Source of the DNA: VRUE01 sp963703895
GTDB taxonomy: Bacteria > Actinomycetota > Thermoleophilia > Solirubrobacterales > 70-9
Reading direction: 5' to 3'
Length of the DNA: 64,000 bases
Assembly (NCBI GenBank): GCA_963703895.1
Contig: CAVPFX010000002.1
Coordinates: 1,426,001-1,490,000 of the forward strand
The number at the start of each line of letters is the position of its first letter. Position 1 is the first letter of the stretch. Made by a program: the position numbers and the translations under genes. Under the pieces are notes generated by a model that saw nothing but the letters and a program-made list of their open reading frames with translations, was not told where the DNA came from and made no database searches. Below, in pieces: positions 33,810-41,662 of the stretch.

Positions 33810-34833
33810 ATTGGTTACGGTTTTTTGACTATCCATAGGGCAAGAAAACATGCTCCTGCCCTGCTAGAACGGTCCCATGCGCCGTTGCTGCGTCAAAGTG
33901 AGAGATTGAGGCTGTTTTCCATCTTGAGATAGCAGTAGCTCTATTGGCTTTGGGCCTGACATTGGAGACGCCGATCGGCCTCAGAGTTGGAAAACTTAGG
34001 CGTTCCAATGTCGATACGCTAGCGTCTAGAATCGTTCAGCGCAAGCTTTTTTTCCTTCTCGGACCAATTTGGAAAACGTCGCTAAGCAGGAGACTGCTCG
34101 GCCCTGATCGCGTTATGGCGTCTGGGGAACCGACTACGGGAACGGTTGCAAGGTAACCCAGGGGGGCCGCTATCTGGCGGCGCAGGGACCAGTCGCGAAT
34201 GACGTGATGGTGGAACAGCGACCAGATGGCGCCCGTTGACGCCTCCGCAATGAGGGGACTGGGTGGAAGCGGGGCGGGATGCGCCGGAGCTGAGCAGCTC
34301 GGAGACTGCCAAGACCAGGCGCTCACGCGAACGAGCTCCATCGGGTCCCGGTGGGAAGTCGTCACTCAAGCTCTGTGCTTTTGCATGACTCTTATCTCCT
34401 GTCTCATTTGCTCGATGGACTGGGACATGTGCTGCGGTGAAGCTCTGTGGGGGAGGCGGGCTAGGCGCCTTTCCCCTTCTTGGCGCCCTGCGCGGTGAGG
34501 ATGACCTTGGACAGCGGCGCGTCGGGGACCGATTCAAAGCGCACCCGCAGGCCGCCTTTGACCGAGTCCACCCGCCCCGCCGCCTCGAAGAAGAGTGGCT
34601 GGTAGGCGGGGCCGCGCAGCACCAAGACCGCGTCGGGCAGCTTGTGGGAGGAAGCAATGCAACCTGCCCTGCAGTGATCGTGACATGCGAAGCCTTGGCG
34701 TCAAGGCGAAACTCAACCAAGCTTTCTGTCCTGTGCGTTCTGACCTCTGGGCTCTTTTCAATGCAAGAATGCCCCGTCGCGAGCTGGATATTTAGGCGAC
34801 TGTCACGGTGCCCGAATCTCGTTCGGTGAAGCG
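33810..34833. other. Gene-poor, AT-richer stretch with no supported intact gene
   Basis: About 1 kb without a convincing gene. Short open frames exist (for example 33944-34156 on the plus strand) but none has a ribosome site, family resemblance or normal codon bias. The only recognisable coding remnant is the fragment at 34461-34652. The base composition of the first half is visibly lower in GC than elsewhere. The stretch looks like decayed or recombined DNA. Confidence 0.6.
34461..34652 (-). pseudogene. Fragment copy of the 3' end of the giant secreted protein gene
   Basis: On the reverse strand this encodes KLPDAVLVLRGPAYQPLFFE and the residues after it down to AQGAKKGKGA and a stop, almost identical to codons of the gene at 26076-29405 (homologous DNA about 26230-26409). 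The similarity ends abruptly upstream at GCTTCCTCCCACAAG and no start codon or signal peptide remains. It is a duplicated remnant or the tail of a deleted paralogue. Confidence 0.8.
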
Positions 34834-35511
34834 TCAGCCCTTTTCGATCGTGATCTTTTCGATCAGAACCGTTTGCTTGGGTTTTTCGGCCGGCGTGCCG
34901 AGCTTGTTGATCTTTTCGACCACGTCGTAGCCCTCGTCGACCTTGCCGACCAGTGCGTATTCCGGCGGCAGGCCCGCATCGGGCGCCGTGACCACGTAGA
35001 ACTGACTGCCCGAGCTACCGGGGGGCTCGGCTGAGCTCTTTGCCATCGCCACCGTGCCTTTGGTGTAGGCGAGGTTGGCGGGCGGCTTCTCGACCACGGT
35101 GTAGCCGGGGCCGCCGACGCCGGTGCCAAGCGGATCCCCACCCTGGATCACAAAGCCGGGAGCGATGCGGTGGAAGGTGAGGTCGTCGTAGAAGCCTTCT
35201 TCGCTGAGGAAGACGAAGGAGTTGACCGTCTTCGGCGCCTTGCTCGAGTCGAGCGCGATGTCGAAGCTCCCGCAGCTTGTCTCGACGACAGCGGTCAGCT
35301 TCTCGCCCTTCTTGACCGTCTGCGGTGGCGCCTTGAAGCTGACTTTCTTCGGTGCCGGCGCTTCGACTTCCTTGCATCCGCCGGAGCTCGCCGTGGTCGA
35401 GGAATCGTCATCGCCGCCGCCGCGGCTGATCAGGATCGCGGCGACCACGCCGATCGCGACCACCGCGAAGCCGGCGAGAATGAAGAGGCGGCGGTCGGGT
35501 CCCTGCTCCAT
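34834..35511 (-). CDS. Membrane-anchored cyclophilin-type peptidyl-prolyl isomerase
   Basis: A 225-residue protein. An N-terminal transmembrane anchor (about 8-28, RLFILAGFAVVAIGVVAAIL) and a Ser/Thr/Lys-rich linker precede a cyclophilin domain. The domain shows TVNSFVFLSEEGFYDDLTFHRIAPGFVIQGGDP, GTVAMAKS and SQFYVVT. It would speed prolyl isomerisation of exported proteins. The ATG at 35511 is chosen because it gives the anchor directly; the open frame upstream crosses a divergent gene. The gap to the divergent gene at 35569 is 57 bp. Confidence 0.88.
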   Translation of the reverse strand: MEQGPDRRLFILAGFAVVAIGVVAAILISRGGGDDDSSTTASSGGCKEVEAPAPKKVSFKAPPQTVKKGEKLTAVVETSCGSFDIALDSSKAPKTVNSFVFLSEEGFYDDLTFHRIAPGFVIQGGDPLGTGVGGPGYTVVEKPPANLAYTKGTVAMAKSSAEPPGSSGSQFYVVTAPDAGLPPEYALVGKVDEGYDVVEKINKLGTPAEKPKQTVLIEKITIEKG

Positions 35512-35568
35512 CGGCCGGCAGCCTAGAGCATCGAGCCTGCGACACGGTGGAGTTGCGATCATCGCTCC

Positions 35569-35991
35569 GTGTCCGATTCCGCCCTGACCCGGCTCGCCAC
35601 CGCGGTACTCGACGTTCCCGTCCCCGAGCGGGCGCTCGTTTGCGGCTGCGGGGACGGTGAGCCGGTGCTCTTCCTCGCCCGCGAGTTCCCGGCGGCGCGC
35701 GTGCGCGGCACGGATCCGTCCGCCGAGCGGGTGCGGGCGGCGAGCGCGCGGGTCGGCCTCGACCCCGAGGGCCGCGTCGCCTTCAAGCGGTCCCAGCGCC
35801 GCCACCTTCCCTTCCCCGATGACTTCTTCGACCTGGTCGTAGTCTTCGAGGGCCGCCCGGCAACCGGCGAGATCGCCCGTGTCATGCGTCCCGAGGCCCG
35901 CCTGATCCTCGCCTCCTCCCCACCTGCTGGCGGGCTTTCCGCCGCTCGCGAGCGGCTATGGCGAAGGCGGCTCCCCCGGGCCGGCATTTAG
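35569..35991 (+). CDS. Small methyltransferase-like protein
   Basis: A 140-residue protein resembling the core of a class I SAM methyltransferase: ALVCGCGDGEPVLFLAREFP for motif I, RGTDPSAERV for strand 2, LPFPDDFFDLVVVFEG for motif II and VMRPEARLILASS for motif III. It is shorter than usual and lacks the C-terminal strands, so it may be a degenerate or minimal enzyme. The start is GTG. It lies 12 bp before the lipid kinase gene and probably shares its transcript. Confidence 0.6.
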   Translation: MSDSALTRLATAVLDVPVPERALVCGCGDGEPVLFLAREFPAARVRGTDPSAERVRAASARVGLDPEGRVAFKRSQRRHLPFPDDFFDLVVVFEGRPATGEIARVMRPEARLILASSPPAGGLSAARERLWRRRLPRAGI

Positions 35992-36003
35992 GCTGCGACG
36001 CGG

Positions 36004-36900
36004 ATGGAAATCGAGGGCATGCCGCTCACATTGCTGGTCAATCCTGCCTCCGCACACGGGCGCACCCTGAAGCTGCTGCCCGCGATCGAGCAAGAGCTGG
36101 ACCAGCGGCGCATTCCCTTCCGGGTCGAGCGCACACGAGGGCTCGAGGACGGGGTCGAGCGGGCGCTGGGCGCGATCGAAGCCGACGAGGTTCCGGTGGT
36201 GATCAGCGGCGACGGGCTGGTCGGCGCAATCGGCGGTGCGATGGCGGGATCGGAGACCCCGCTTGGGATCGTGCCCGGCGGGCGCGGCAACGACCTCGCC
36301 CGCGTGCTCGGCATCCCTGACGATCCGATCGAGGCGGTCGCCGTCATCGCCGCCGGCGAGAGCCGCCGCATCGACGTCGGCGAGGCCAACGGCAAGCGCT
36401 TCCTCGGCATCGTCAGCGTCGGCTTCGATTCCGAAGCCAACCGACTGGCCAACGAGACCACCTTCATGCGTGGCAATCTCGTCTACGCCTACGCCGCCCT
36501 GCGCACCTTGCTCAGATGGAAGCCGGGGCGCTTCACGATCCGCGTCGGCGAGGAACGGCAGCGCTTCAGCGGCTACTCGGTATCGGTCGCCAACAGTCGC
36601 GCATTTGGCGGCGGCATGTTCATCGCGCCCGACGCAGAGCTCGACGACGGCGAGTTCGACATCGTCACCGTCGGCGAGGTTGGCAAGCTGCGCTTCGTGG
36701 GTAACCTGCCCAAGGTGTTCAAGGGCACCCACGTGAACGAGGAAGAGGTGCGCGTATTTCGCGCCGCCCAGCTCGAATTGACCGCGAGCAAGCCGTTTCC
36801 GGTCTACGCCGACGGCGAGCACCTCACCGACCTACCGGCCTCGCTGCGGGTCTTGCCTCGCGCGCTCAGCGTGCTCGCACCGCCCACCGCTGGGGCCTGA
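36004..36900 (+). CDS. Diacylglycerol/lipid kinase family protein
   Basis: A 298-residue YegS/DgkB-type kinase. It begins MPLTLLVNPASAHG after a possible six-residue extension (start at 36004 or 36019). The usual GGDGT loop is SGDGLVGAIGG here, and the second loop is PGGRGNDLARVLG in place of P.GT.NDFA. The later SVGFDSEANRLAN and YADGEH fit the family. It would phosphorylate diacylglycerol or a related lipid. The stop is immediately followed by the murT GTG, so it likely belongs to that operon. Confidence 0.82.
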   Translation: MEIEGMPLTLLVNPASAHGRTLKLLPAIEQELDQRRIPFRVERTRGLEDGVERALGAIEADEVPVVISGDGLVGAIGGAMAGSETPLGIVPGGRGNDLARVLGIPDDPIEAVAVIAAGESRRIDVGEANGKRFLGIVSVGFDSEANRLANETTFMRGNLVYAYAALRTLLRWKPGRFTIRVGEERQRFSGYSVSVANSRAFGGGMFIAPDAELDDGEFDIVTVGEVGKLRFVGNLPKVFKGTHVNEEEVRVFRAAQLELTASKPFPVYADGEHLTDLPASLRVLPRALSVLAPPTAGA

Positions 36901-38268
36901 GTGCTGTTCGGGGCCAAGCTAACCGCGGCACGCGCGGTCGGGGCAGCCAGCCGTGCCAGCGGGCGCGGCGGTGGCACGACGCTGCCGGGCCGGATGCTGC
37001 TGCGACTCGCCCCCGACGCCCTCGCTCGGCTCGGCAGCAAGCTCAGTCCGACCACGATCGTCAGCGCCACCAACGGCAAGACGACGACCGCGGGGATGAT
37101 CGCCGCCGCGCTGGAGGCCGATGGGCGCCACCCGGTCCACAACCGGGCCGGCTCAAACATGACCTGGGGCGTCGCCACGGCGCTGCTCGAGCAGCACGGC
37201 AAAGAGGGGCTCTTTGAGGTTGACGAGGCCTGGCTGCCCAAGGTCTGCGCCCAGCTCGACCCCACCCTGGTCGTGCTCGGCAACCTCTTCCGCGACCAGC
37301 TCGACCGTTACGGCGAGATGGAGGCGCTGGCCAGTGGCTGGAGCGAGATCGTCGCCTCCCGCACCGGACGCACCCGCTTTGCCCTCAACGCCGATGACCC
37401 GACGATCGCCGACCTCGGCCGCGACGAGAACGCTCAGCCGCGAGAGGGCGTCGTCTACTTTGGCGTCGAGGACACGGCGCAGGCGCTGCCTGAGCTCCAG
37501 CACGCGTTCGACGCCAAGCACTGTCGCCGCTGTGGCCACGCCTACGTCTACGAGCGCGCCTTTGTCGGTCACCTCGGCCACTACTCCTGCCCCAACTGCG
37601 GCGCGACGCGACCGCGGCCCGATGTCGCCGCCACGGCGATCAAGCTGCGTGGGATGGCGGGCTCGGAGGTCACCATGCGCACCCCCGGCGGCGAGTTGCG
37701 GTTGGAGTTGCCGCTGCCCGGGCTCTACAACGTCTACAACGCCCTCGCCGCGGTCACCGCCGCGCTCGAGCTGGGCGTCCCTCCGCAGACGACCTCGACC
37801 TCCCTGCGAACGATGCGGGCCGCCTTCGGCCGGGTCGAGACGATCGAGGTCGAGGCCACGCAACTCTCGATCCTGCTGATCAAGAACCCAGCCGGCGCCA
37901 ACGAGGTTCTGCGCACGCTGCTGCTCGAGGCGGGCGAGGCCGGTCTCGACCTCTGGATTGGGCTCAACGACAGGATTGCCGACGGGCGCGATGTCTCCTG
38001 GATCTGGGATGCCGACTTCGAGCTGCTCGCCCAGGGGGTGCGGCGCGTCGTCTGCGCCGGCACCCGCGCGCCGGAGATCGCCCTGCGGCTCAAGTACGCC
38101 GGCTGGCCCGAGCGGGCGATCGAGGTCGTTCCAGCGATCGAGGGCTCACTCGACCGGGCCCTTGCCGCGGCAGACGGCCGCCTCTTTGCCCTGCCCACCT
38201 ATACCGCCCTGCTCGAGCTGCGCAAGCTGCTCGCCGCCCGTGGTCTCGCCGAGGACTTCTGGCGGTGA
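36901..38268 (+). CDS. murT: Lipid II isoglutaminyl synthase, Mur-ligase subunit MurT
   Basis: With GatD, MurT amidates the D-Glu of lipid II. The 455-residue Mur-ligase-like protein has the ATP loop SATNGKTTTAGMI, the HNRAGSNMTWGVA segment, and a zinc ribbon with CRRCGHAY and CPNCGATR typical of MurT. The C-terminal domain contains LLIKNPAGANEVLRT, also typical. The GTG start follows directly on the lipid kinase stop. Unusually, a methyltransferase gene separates it from gatD, with overlapping ends. Confidence 0.93.
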   Translation: MLFGAKLTAARAVGAASRASGRGGGTTLPGRMLLRLAPDALARLGSKLSPTTIVSATNGKTTTAGMIAAALEADGRHPVHNRAGSNMTWGVATALLEQHGKEGLFEVDEAWLPKVCAQLDPTLVVLGNLFRDQLDRYGEMEALASGWSEIVASRTGRTRFALNADDPTIADLGRDENAQPREGVVYFGVEDTAQALPELQHAFDAKHCRRCGHAYVYERAFVGHLGHYSCPNCGATRPRPDVAATAIKLRGMAGSEVTMRTPGGELRLELPLPGLYNVYNALAAVTAALELGVPPQTTSTSLRTMRAAFGRVETIEVEATQLSILLIKNPAGANEVLRTLLLEAGEAGLDLWIGLNDRIADGRDVSWIWDADFELLAQGVRRVVCAGTRAPEIALRLKYAGWPERAIEVVPAIEGSLDRALAAADGRLFALPTYTALLELRKLLAARGLAEDFWR

Positions 38269-38990
38269 ACGAGCTGGTCTGGCACGAAGTCGAGTGCGGC
38301 ACCTACACCGCCGACCTGCCGCTCTGGGAGGAGCTGGCCGATCAGACCGACAAGCCGATCATGGAGCTCGGCTGTGGCGCCGGGCGGGTGACCCTGCACC
38401 TTGCGGACAGGAATGGCCTGCTGGTGATCGGACTCGATCGCAACCGCGAGCTGGTCGAAGCCGTCTGGGAAAAGGGGCACGGGACGACGGGCGACGCCGA
38501 GCATGAGGACGTGCGCGGGTTCGAACCGATGGCGACGAAGTTCAGTCTCGTGATCGCGCCGATGCAGTTGATCCAGCTGCTCGCCGATAGCCAGGAGCGC
38601 ATCGCCTGCCTCGGCTGCACCGTCGACAGCATGCTGCCCGCCGCGCGGGCGGCCTTCGCGATCGTCGAGGACATGCCCGTGCTGCCCCCCGGCACCAGCG
38701 CGCCGCCGCTGCCCGACGTGCGCCAGATCGAAGGCTGGATCTACTCCAGCCTGCCGCTCGAGCCAATCGCCAGGCCGGACTCGATCCTGCTGCGCCGCCT
38801 GCGCCAGACGGTCGATCCCGACGGAAACATGAGCGAGGAGCTGAACGAGATCGAGCTCGCGGTGCTATCGGCCGAGACGCTCGAAGAGGAGGGCCTCGCC
38901 GCCGGTCTCCGACCCACCGGGCGGCGCGAGATACCTTCAACCGAAGCCCACGTCGGCTCCACGGTCGTCCTCTTCGAGAAGGCGGTCTAA
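38265..38990 (+). CDS. SAM methyltransferase embedded between murT and gatD
   Basis: A 241-residue class I methyltransferase: motif I is PIMELGCGAGRVTLHLA and strand 2 is VIGLDRNRELVEAV. It also shows KFSLVIAPMQLIQLL and LEPIARPDSILLRRLRQTV. The GTG start overlaps the murT stop by 4 bp, and its stop shares one base with the gatD ATG, so all three are translated together. It may modify a peptidoglycan precursor or its lipid carrier, but the substrate is only inferred from context. Confidence 0.75.
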   Translation: MNELVWHEVECGTYTADLPLWEELADQTDKPIMELGCGAGRVTLHLADRNGLLVIGLDRNRELVEAVWEKGHGTTGDAEHEDVRGFEPMATKFSLVIAPMQLIQLLADSQERIACLGCTVDSMLPAARAAFAIVEDMPVLPPGTSAPPLPDVRQIEGWIYSSLPLEPIARPDSILLRRLRQTVDPDGNMSEELNEIELAVLSAETLEEEGLAAGLRPTGRREIPSTEAHVGSTVVLFEKAV

Positions 38991-39724
38991 TGGAGCTTCG
39001 CTTCCTCGCGCTCTACCCGGAGCAGATGAACATCTACGCCGATCGCGGCAACGTCCTCTTCCTGCAGCGGCGTTGCCAGTGGCGGGGCATTGGCTTCGCC
39101 CACGCCAGCGCCGGTCTCGGCGAGGCGTTCGACCCGGGCGCCCACGACTTCATCTACCTCGGCGGCGGTCAGGACCGCGACCAGCGCGCCGTCGCCGCCG
39201 ACATGGTCGAGAGCAAGCGCGACGCGCTTGCCGAGGCGACGGAGGACGGCGCCGTCGTGCTCGCTGTCTGCGGCGGCTATCAGCTGCTCGGCAGCAGCTA
39301 CCAGCTCGATCGCGAGCGCCTGCCCGGCCTCGGCCTGGTCGATCTCGAGACCGCGCGCAGCTCCGGCCCGCGCCTGATCGGCAACGTCGCGATCGAGGTC
39401 GACCTCGGCAGCGGCCCCCAGACCGTCGCCGGCTTCGAGAACCACGGCGGCCGCACCCACCTCGGTGCCGGAGCGCTGCCGCTGGGCAAGGTGATCAAGG
39501 GGTTTGGCAACAACGGCGAGGACGGCCTCGAGGGCGTGCGGCGCAACAACCTGATCGGCACCTACCTACACGGCCCGCTGCTGCCGAAGAACGCCTGGCT
39601 CGCCGATCGCCTGATCGCCCTTGCCCTCGAGCGCCGCTATGGCCAGCGTCCCCAGCTCGAGCCGCTCGATGACAGCCTCGAGCGCGCCGCACACGAGTCC
39701 GCCCGGCGGGCGGCGCTCGCCTAG
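38990..39724 (+). CDS. gatD: Lipid II isoglutaminyl synthase, glutaminase subunit GatD
   Basis: A 244-residue CobB/CobQ-like glutamine amidotransferase that supplies ammonia to MurT. The nucleophile is C94 in VLAVCGGYQLLG and the catalytic His is H194 in GTYLHGPLL. The N-terminus LRFLALYPEQMNIYADRGN is characteristic of GatD. The ATG overlaps the preceding methyltransferase stop by one base. It is convergent with dut. Confidence 0.93.
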   Translation: MELRFLALYPEQMNIYADRGNVLFLQRRCQWRGIGFAHASAGLGEAFDPGAHDFIYLGGGQDRDQRAVAADMVESKRDALAEATEDGAVVLAVCGGYQLLGSSYQLDRERLPGLGLVDLETARSSGPRLIGNVAIEVDLGSGPQTVAGFENHGGRTHLGAGALPLGKVIKGFGNNGEDGLEGVRRNNLIGTYLHGPLLPKNAWLADRLIALALERRYGQRPQLEPLDDSLERAAHESARRAALA

Positions 39725-39737
39725 CTGGATGGGACTA

Positions 39738-40169
39738 CTAGCGGCCGCTGGAGCCGAAGCCACCATCGCCGCGGGCTGAGTCGGCAAGCGCCTCTGTCTC
39801 TTGCGGCTCAGCCAGGGCGATCGGGGTGATCACCAGCTGGGCAATGCGGTCGCCCGGGGCGACGCGGAAGACCTCGGCGGGGTCCGTGTTCAGCAGCAGT
39901 ACCCGAATCTCACCGCGGTAGCCGGCGTCGATCAGGCCGGGGCTGTTGACCAAGGTAATGCCGTGGCGCTTGGCCAATCCCGAACGCGGCAGCACCAAGC
40001 CGGCGTGCCCGGCTGGAATCTCGACCGCTATCCCAGTGCCGATGCTCCAGCGCTCTCCGGGCCCGATGTGAGCCGCCTCGCAGGCGTAGAGGTCCAGACC
40101 GGCATCGCCCTCGTGAGCGCGGCTGGGCAGCGTTGCCTCGGTTTTCAGCTTCGCGACCGCCAGTTCCAT
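39738..40169 (-). CDS. dut: Deoxyuridine 5'-triphosphate nucleotidohydrolase
   Basis: A 143-residue trimeric dUTPase that removes dUTP and supplies dUMP. All five motifs are visible: GDAGLDLYA, PRSGLAKRHGI, GLIDAGYRGEI, GDRIAQLVI and the C-terminal RGDGGFGSSGR that closes over the site. The ATG giving MELAVAKLKTEATLP is preferred over a longer start that would run into the hairpin structure at 40194-40288. Confidence 0.93.
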   Translation of the reverse strand: MELAVAKLKTEATLPSRAHEGDAGLDLYACEAAHIGPGERWSIGTGIAVEIPAGHAGLVLPRSGLAKRHGITLVNSPGLIDAGYRGEIRVLLLNTDPAEVFRVAPGDRIAQLVITPIALAEPQETEALADSARGDGGFGSSGR

Positions 40170-40193
40170 TGGTCCGGTCACCCTACCGTTGCG

Positions 40194-40288
40194 TAGGCGG
40201 AGGGGGCGCCCCTCGACCGGGCGGATACTCAAAATGCCGGGCTCGTCAGCCCGGCATTTGGACGGGCGAGGGGCGCCCCCTCCGCCTA
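40194..40288 (-). terminator. Nested double hairpin after hflX
   Basis: An outer 22-bp perfect stem (40194-40215 with 40267-40288) encloses an inner 12-bp perfect stem (AAATGCCGGGCT with AGCCCGGCATTT, four-base loop, 40232-40259). On the reverse strand the inner hairpin is followed by TTTT, as in an intrinsic terminator. The outer right arm contains the hflX stop codon. It sits between hflX and dut, both on the reverse strand. Confidence 0.75.
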
Positions 40289-41614
40289 AACGACCGCAAG
40301 GTCATCGAACCGATGCAACTCCGCCACCGGGACCTTGGCGCGAACCAAGACCCCGTCCTCGCGCTCGGTTCGTTCCAGGTCGCCGGCGATCTCGTGCAGC
40401 TCGTGCAGGCGCCCGCCCTCGGCGTAGGGAATCAGCAGCTCGACCTCAGTCAGGGTGTCCGCAAAGGCGGCCTCGATGCGCTCGTGCAACTCGCCGAGAC
40501 CGCTGTCGGCTAGCGCGGAGACCAGCACCGCGCCGGGGTGGCGCAGGAGCACCTCGGCCCGCTCGTCCCGGTCGAGCAGATCGGCCTTGTTGAGCACGAG
40601 CAGGCGCGGCTTGGCGCCGGTCCCGATCTCCTCGAGCACCTCGTCGACCGCCCCCATGTCGGCGAGGCGGCGCTGCTCGGGGGTCGCGGCGTCGATCACG
40701 TGCAGGATCAAGTCGGCGAGCACCGTCTCCTCCAGGGTCGCCTTGAAGGCCTCAACCAGTTGGTGGGGCAGCTTCTCGATGAAACCGACGGTGTCGGTGA
40801 CGAGGTAGTCGCGGCCGGAGAGCTCGAGGCTGCGCGTGGTCGGATCGAGCGTGTGGAAGAGCCGATCGCCGACCCCCACCTCCGCCCCGGTCAGCGCATT
40901 GAGCAGGGTCGACTTGCCGGCGTTGGTGTAGCCGGCGAGGGCGACGCGGGGCAACGAGGAGCGATCGCGCCGGGCCCGCATCACGCCGCGGTTGCGCTCG
41001 AGCCGGGTGAGCCGACGGCGCAGGGCGGCGATACGGTCGCGGGCAAGGCGGCGGTCGGTCTCGATCTGGCTCTCTCCCGGTCCCCTGGTGCCGATGCCGC
41101 CGTCCATCCTGCCGGCACCGAGGCGCTCGAGGTGAGTCCAGAGCCCCCGCATGCGGGCGATGTTGTATTCGAGCTGCGCCAGCTCGACCTGCAGCTTGCC
41201 CTCGGCGGAGTGGGCGTGGTCGGCGAAGATGTCGAGGATCACCGCGGTGCGGTCGATCACCGGCACGCCGAGAGCGGCCTCGAGGTTGCGCTCCTGGCGC
41301 GGCGCCAGCTCGTCGTCGCAGGCGACCAGGTTGGCGTCGCAGGCCTCGATCTCCGCCTTCAGCTCGGTCAGCTTGCCGCGGCCGACGTAGCGATCGGGGT
41401 CGGGCTTCTCGCGCTGCTGCACCGACTCACCGGCGGTCGCCACCCCCGCCGTGCGCAGTAGCTCCTTTAGCTCGGCAAGCGGGTCTCCCTCGCTACGGCC
41501 GTTGGTGATGCCGATCGCCAGTGCTCGCTGGCGTGCACGCGGATTGGAGACACCGGCGCCGCCCCCCATGCCACCTTGCGTCTCCGTCTTTCGCCCGTCT
41601 CTCGATCGTTTCAC
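40286..41614 (-). CDS. hflX: Ribosome-associated GTPase HflX
   Basis: A 442-residue GTPase that splits or rescues stalled ribosomes. The N-terminal HflX domain (VGRGKLTELKAEI, ELAPRQERNLE) and the glycine-rich GIGTRGPGESQIETDRR linker are typical. The G domain has GYTNAGKS (G1), DTVGF (G3) and NKAD (G4). I give the GTG at 41614; the ATG at about 41569 (MGGGAGVSN) is an alternative. Its stop lies in the arm of the nested hairpin downstream. Confidence 0.93.
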   Translation of the reverse strand: MKRSRDGRKTETQGGMGGGAGVSNPRARQRALAIGITNGRSEGDPLAELKELLRTAGVATAGESVQQREKPDPDRYVGRGKLTELKAEIEACDANLVACDDELAPRQERNLEAALGVPVIDRTAVILDIFADHAHSAEGKLQVELAQLEYNIARMRGLWTHLERLGAGRMDGGIGTRGPGESQIETDRRLARDRIAALRRRLTRLERNRGVMRARRDRSSLPRVALAGYTNAGKSTLLNALTGAEVGVGDRLFHTLDPTTRSLELSGRDYLVTDTVGFIEKLPHQLVEAFKATLEETVLADLILHVIDAATPEQRRLADMGAVDEVLEEIGTGAKPRLLVLNKADLLDRDERAEVLLRHPGAVLVSALADSGLGELHERIEAAFADTLTEVELLIPYAEGGRLHELHEIAGDLERTEREDGVLVRAKVPVAELHRFDDLAVV

Positions 41615-41662
41615 TTGAAGCGATTGTAGGTATTACCCCGGGTCTGGATAGGCTTACGCACC

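Noticed and set aside
33944..34156. 70-residue open frame on the plus strand in the AT-richer gap
   Set aside because: No ribosome site, no family resemblance and composition unlike neighbouring genes.
34082..34400. Reverse-strand reading with a TetR-like helix start (RERLVLAVSELL)
   Set aside because: Too short, no following helix-turn-helix and no proper start; probably chance in decayed DNA.
38511..38535. GGGTTCGAACC resembling a tRNA T arm
   Set aside because: It lies inside the methyltransferase coding frame (residues VRGFEPMA) and has no other tRNA parts.
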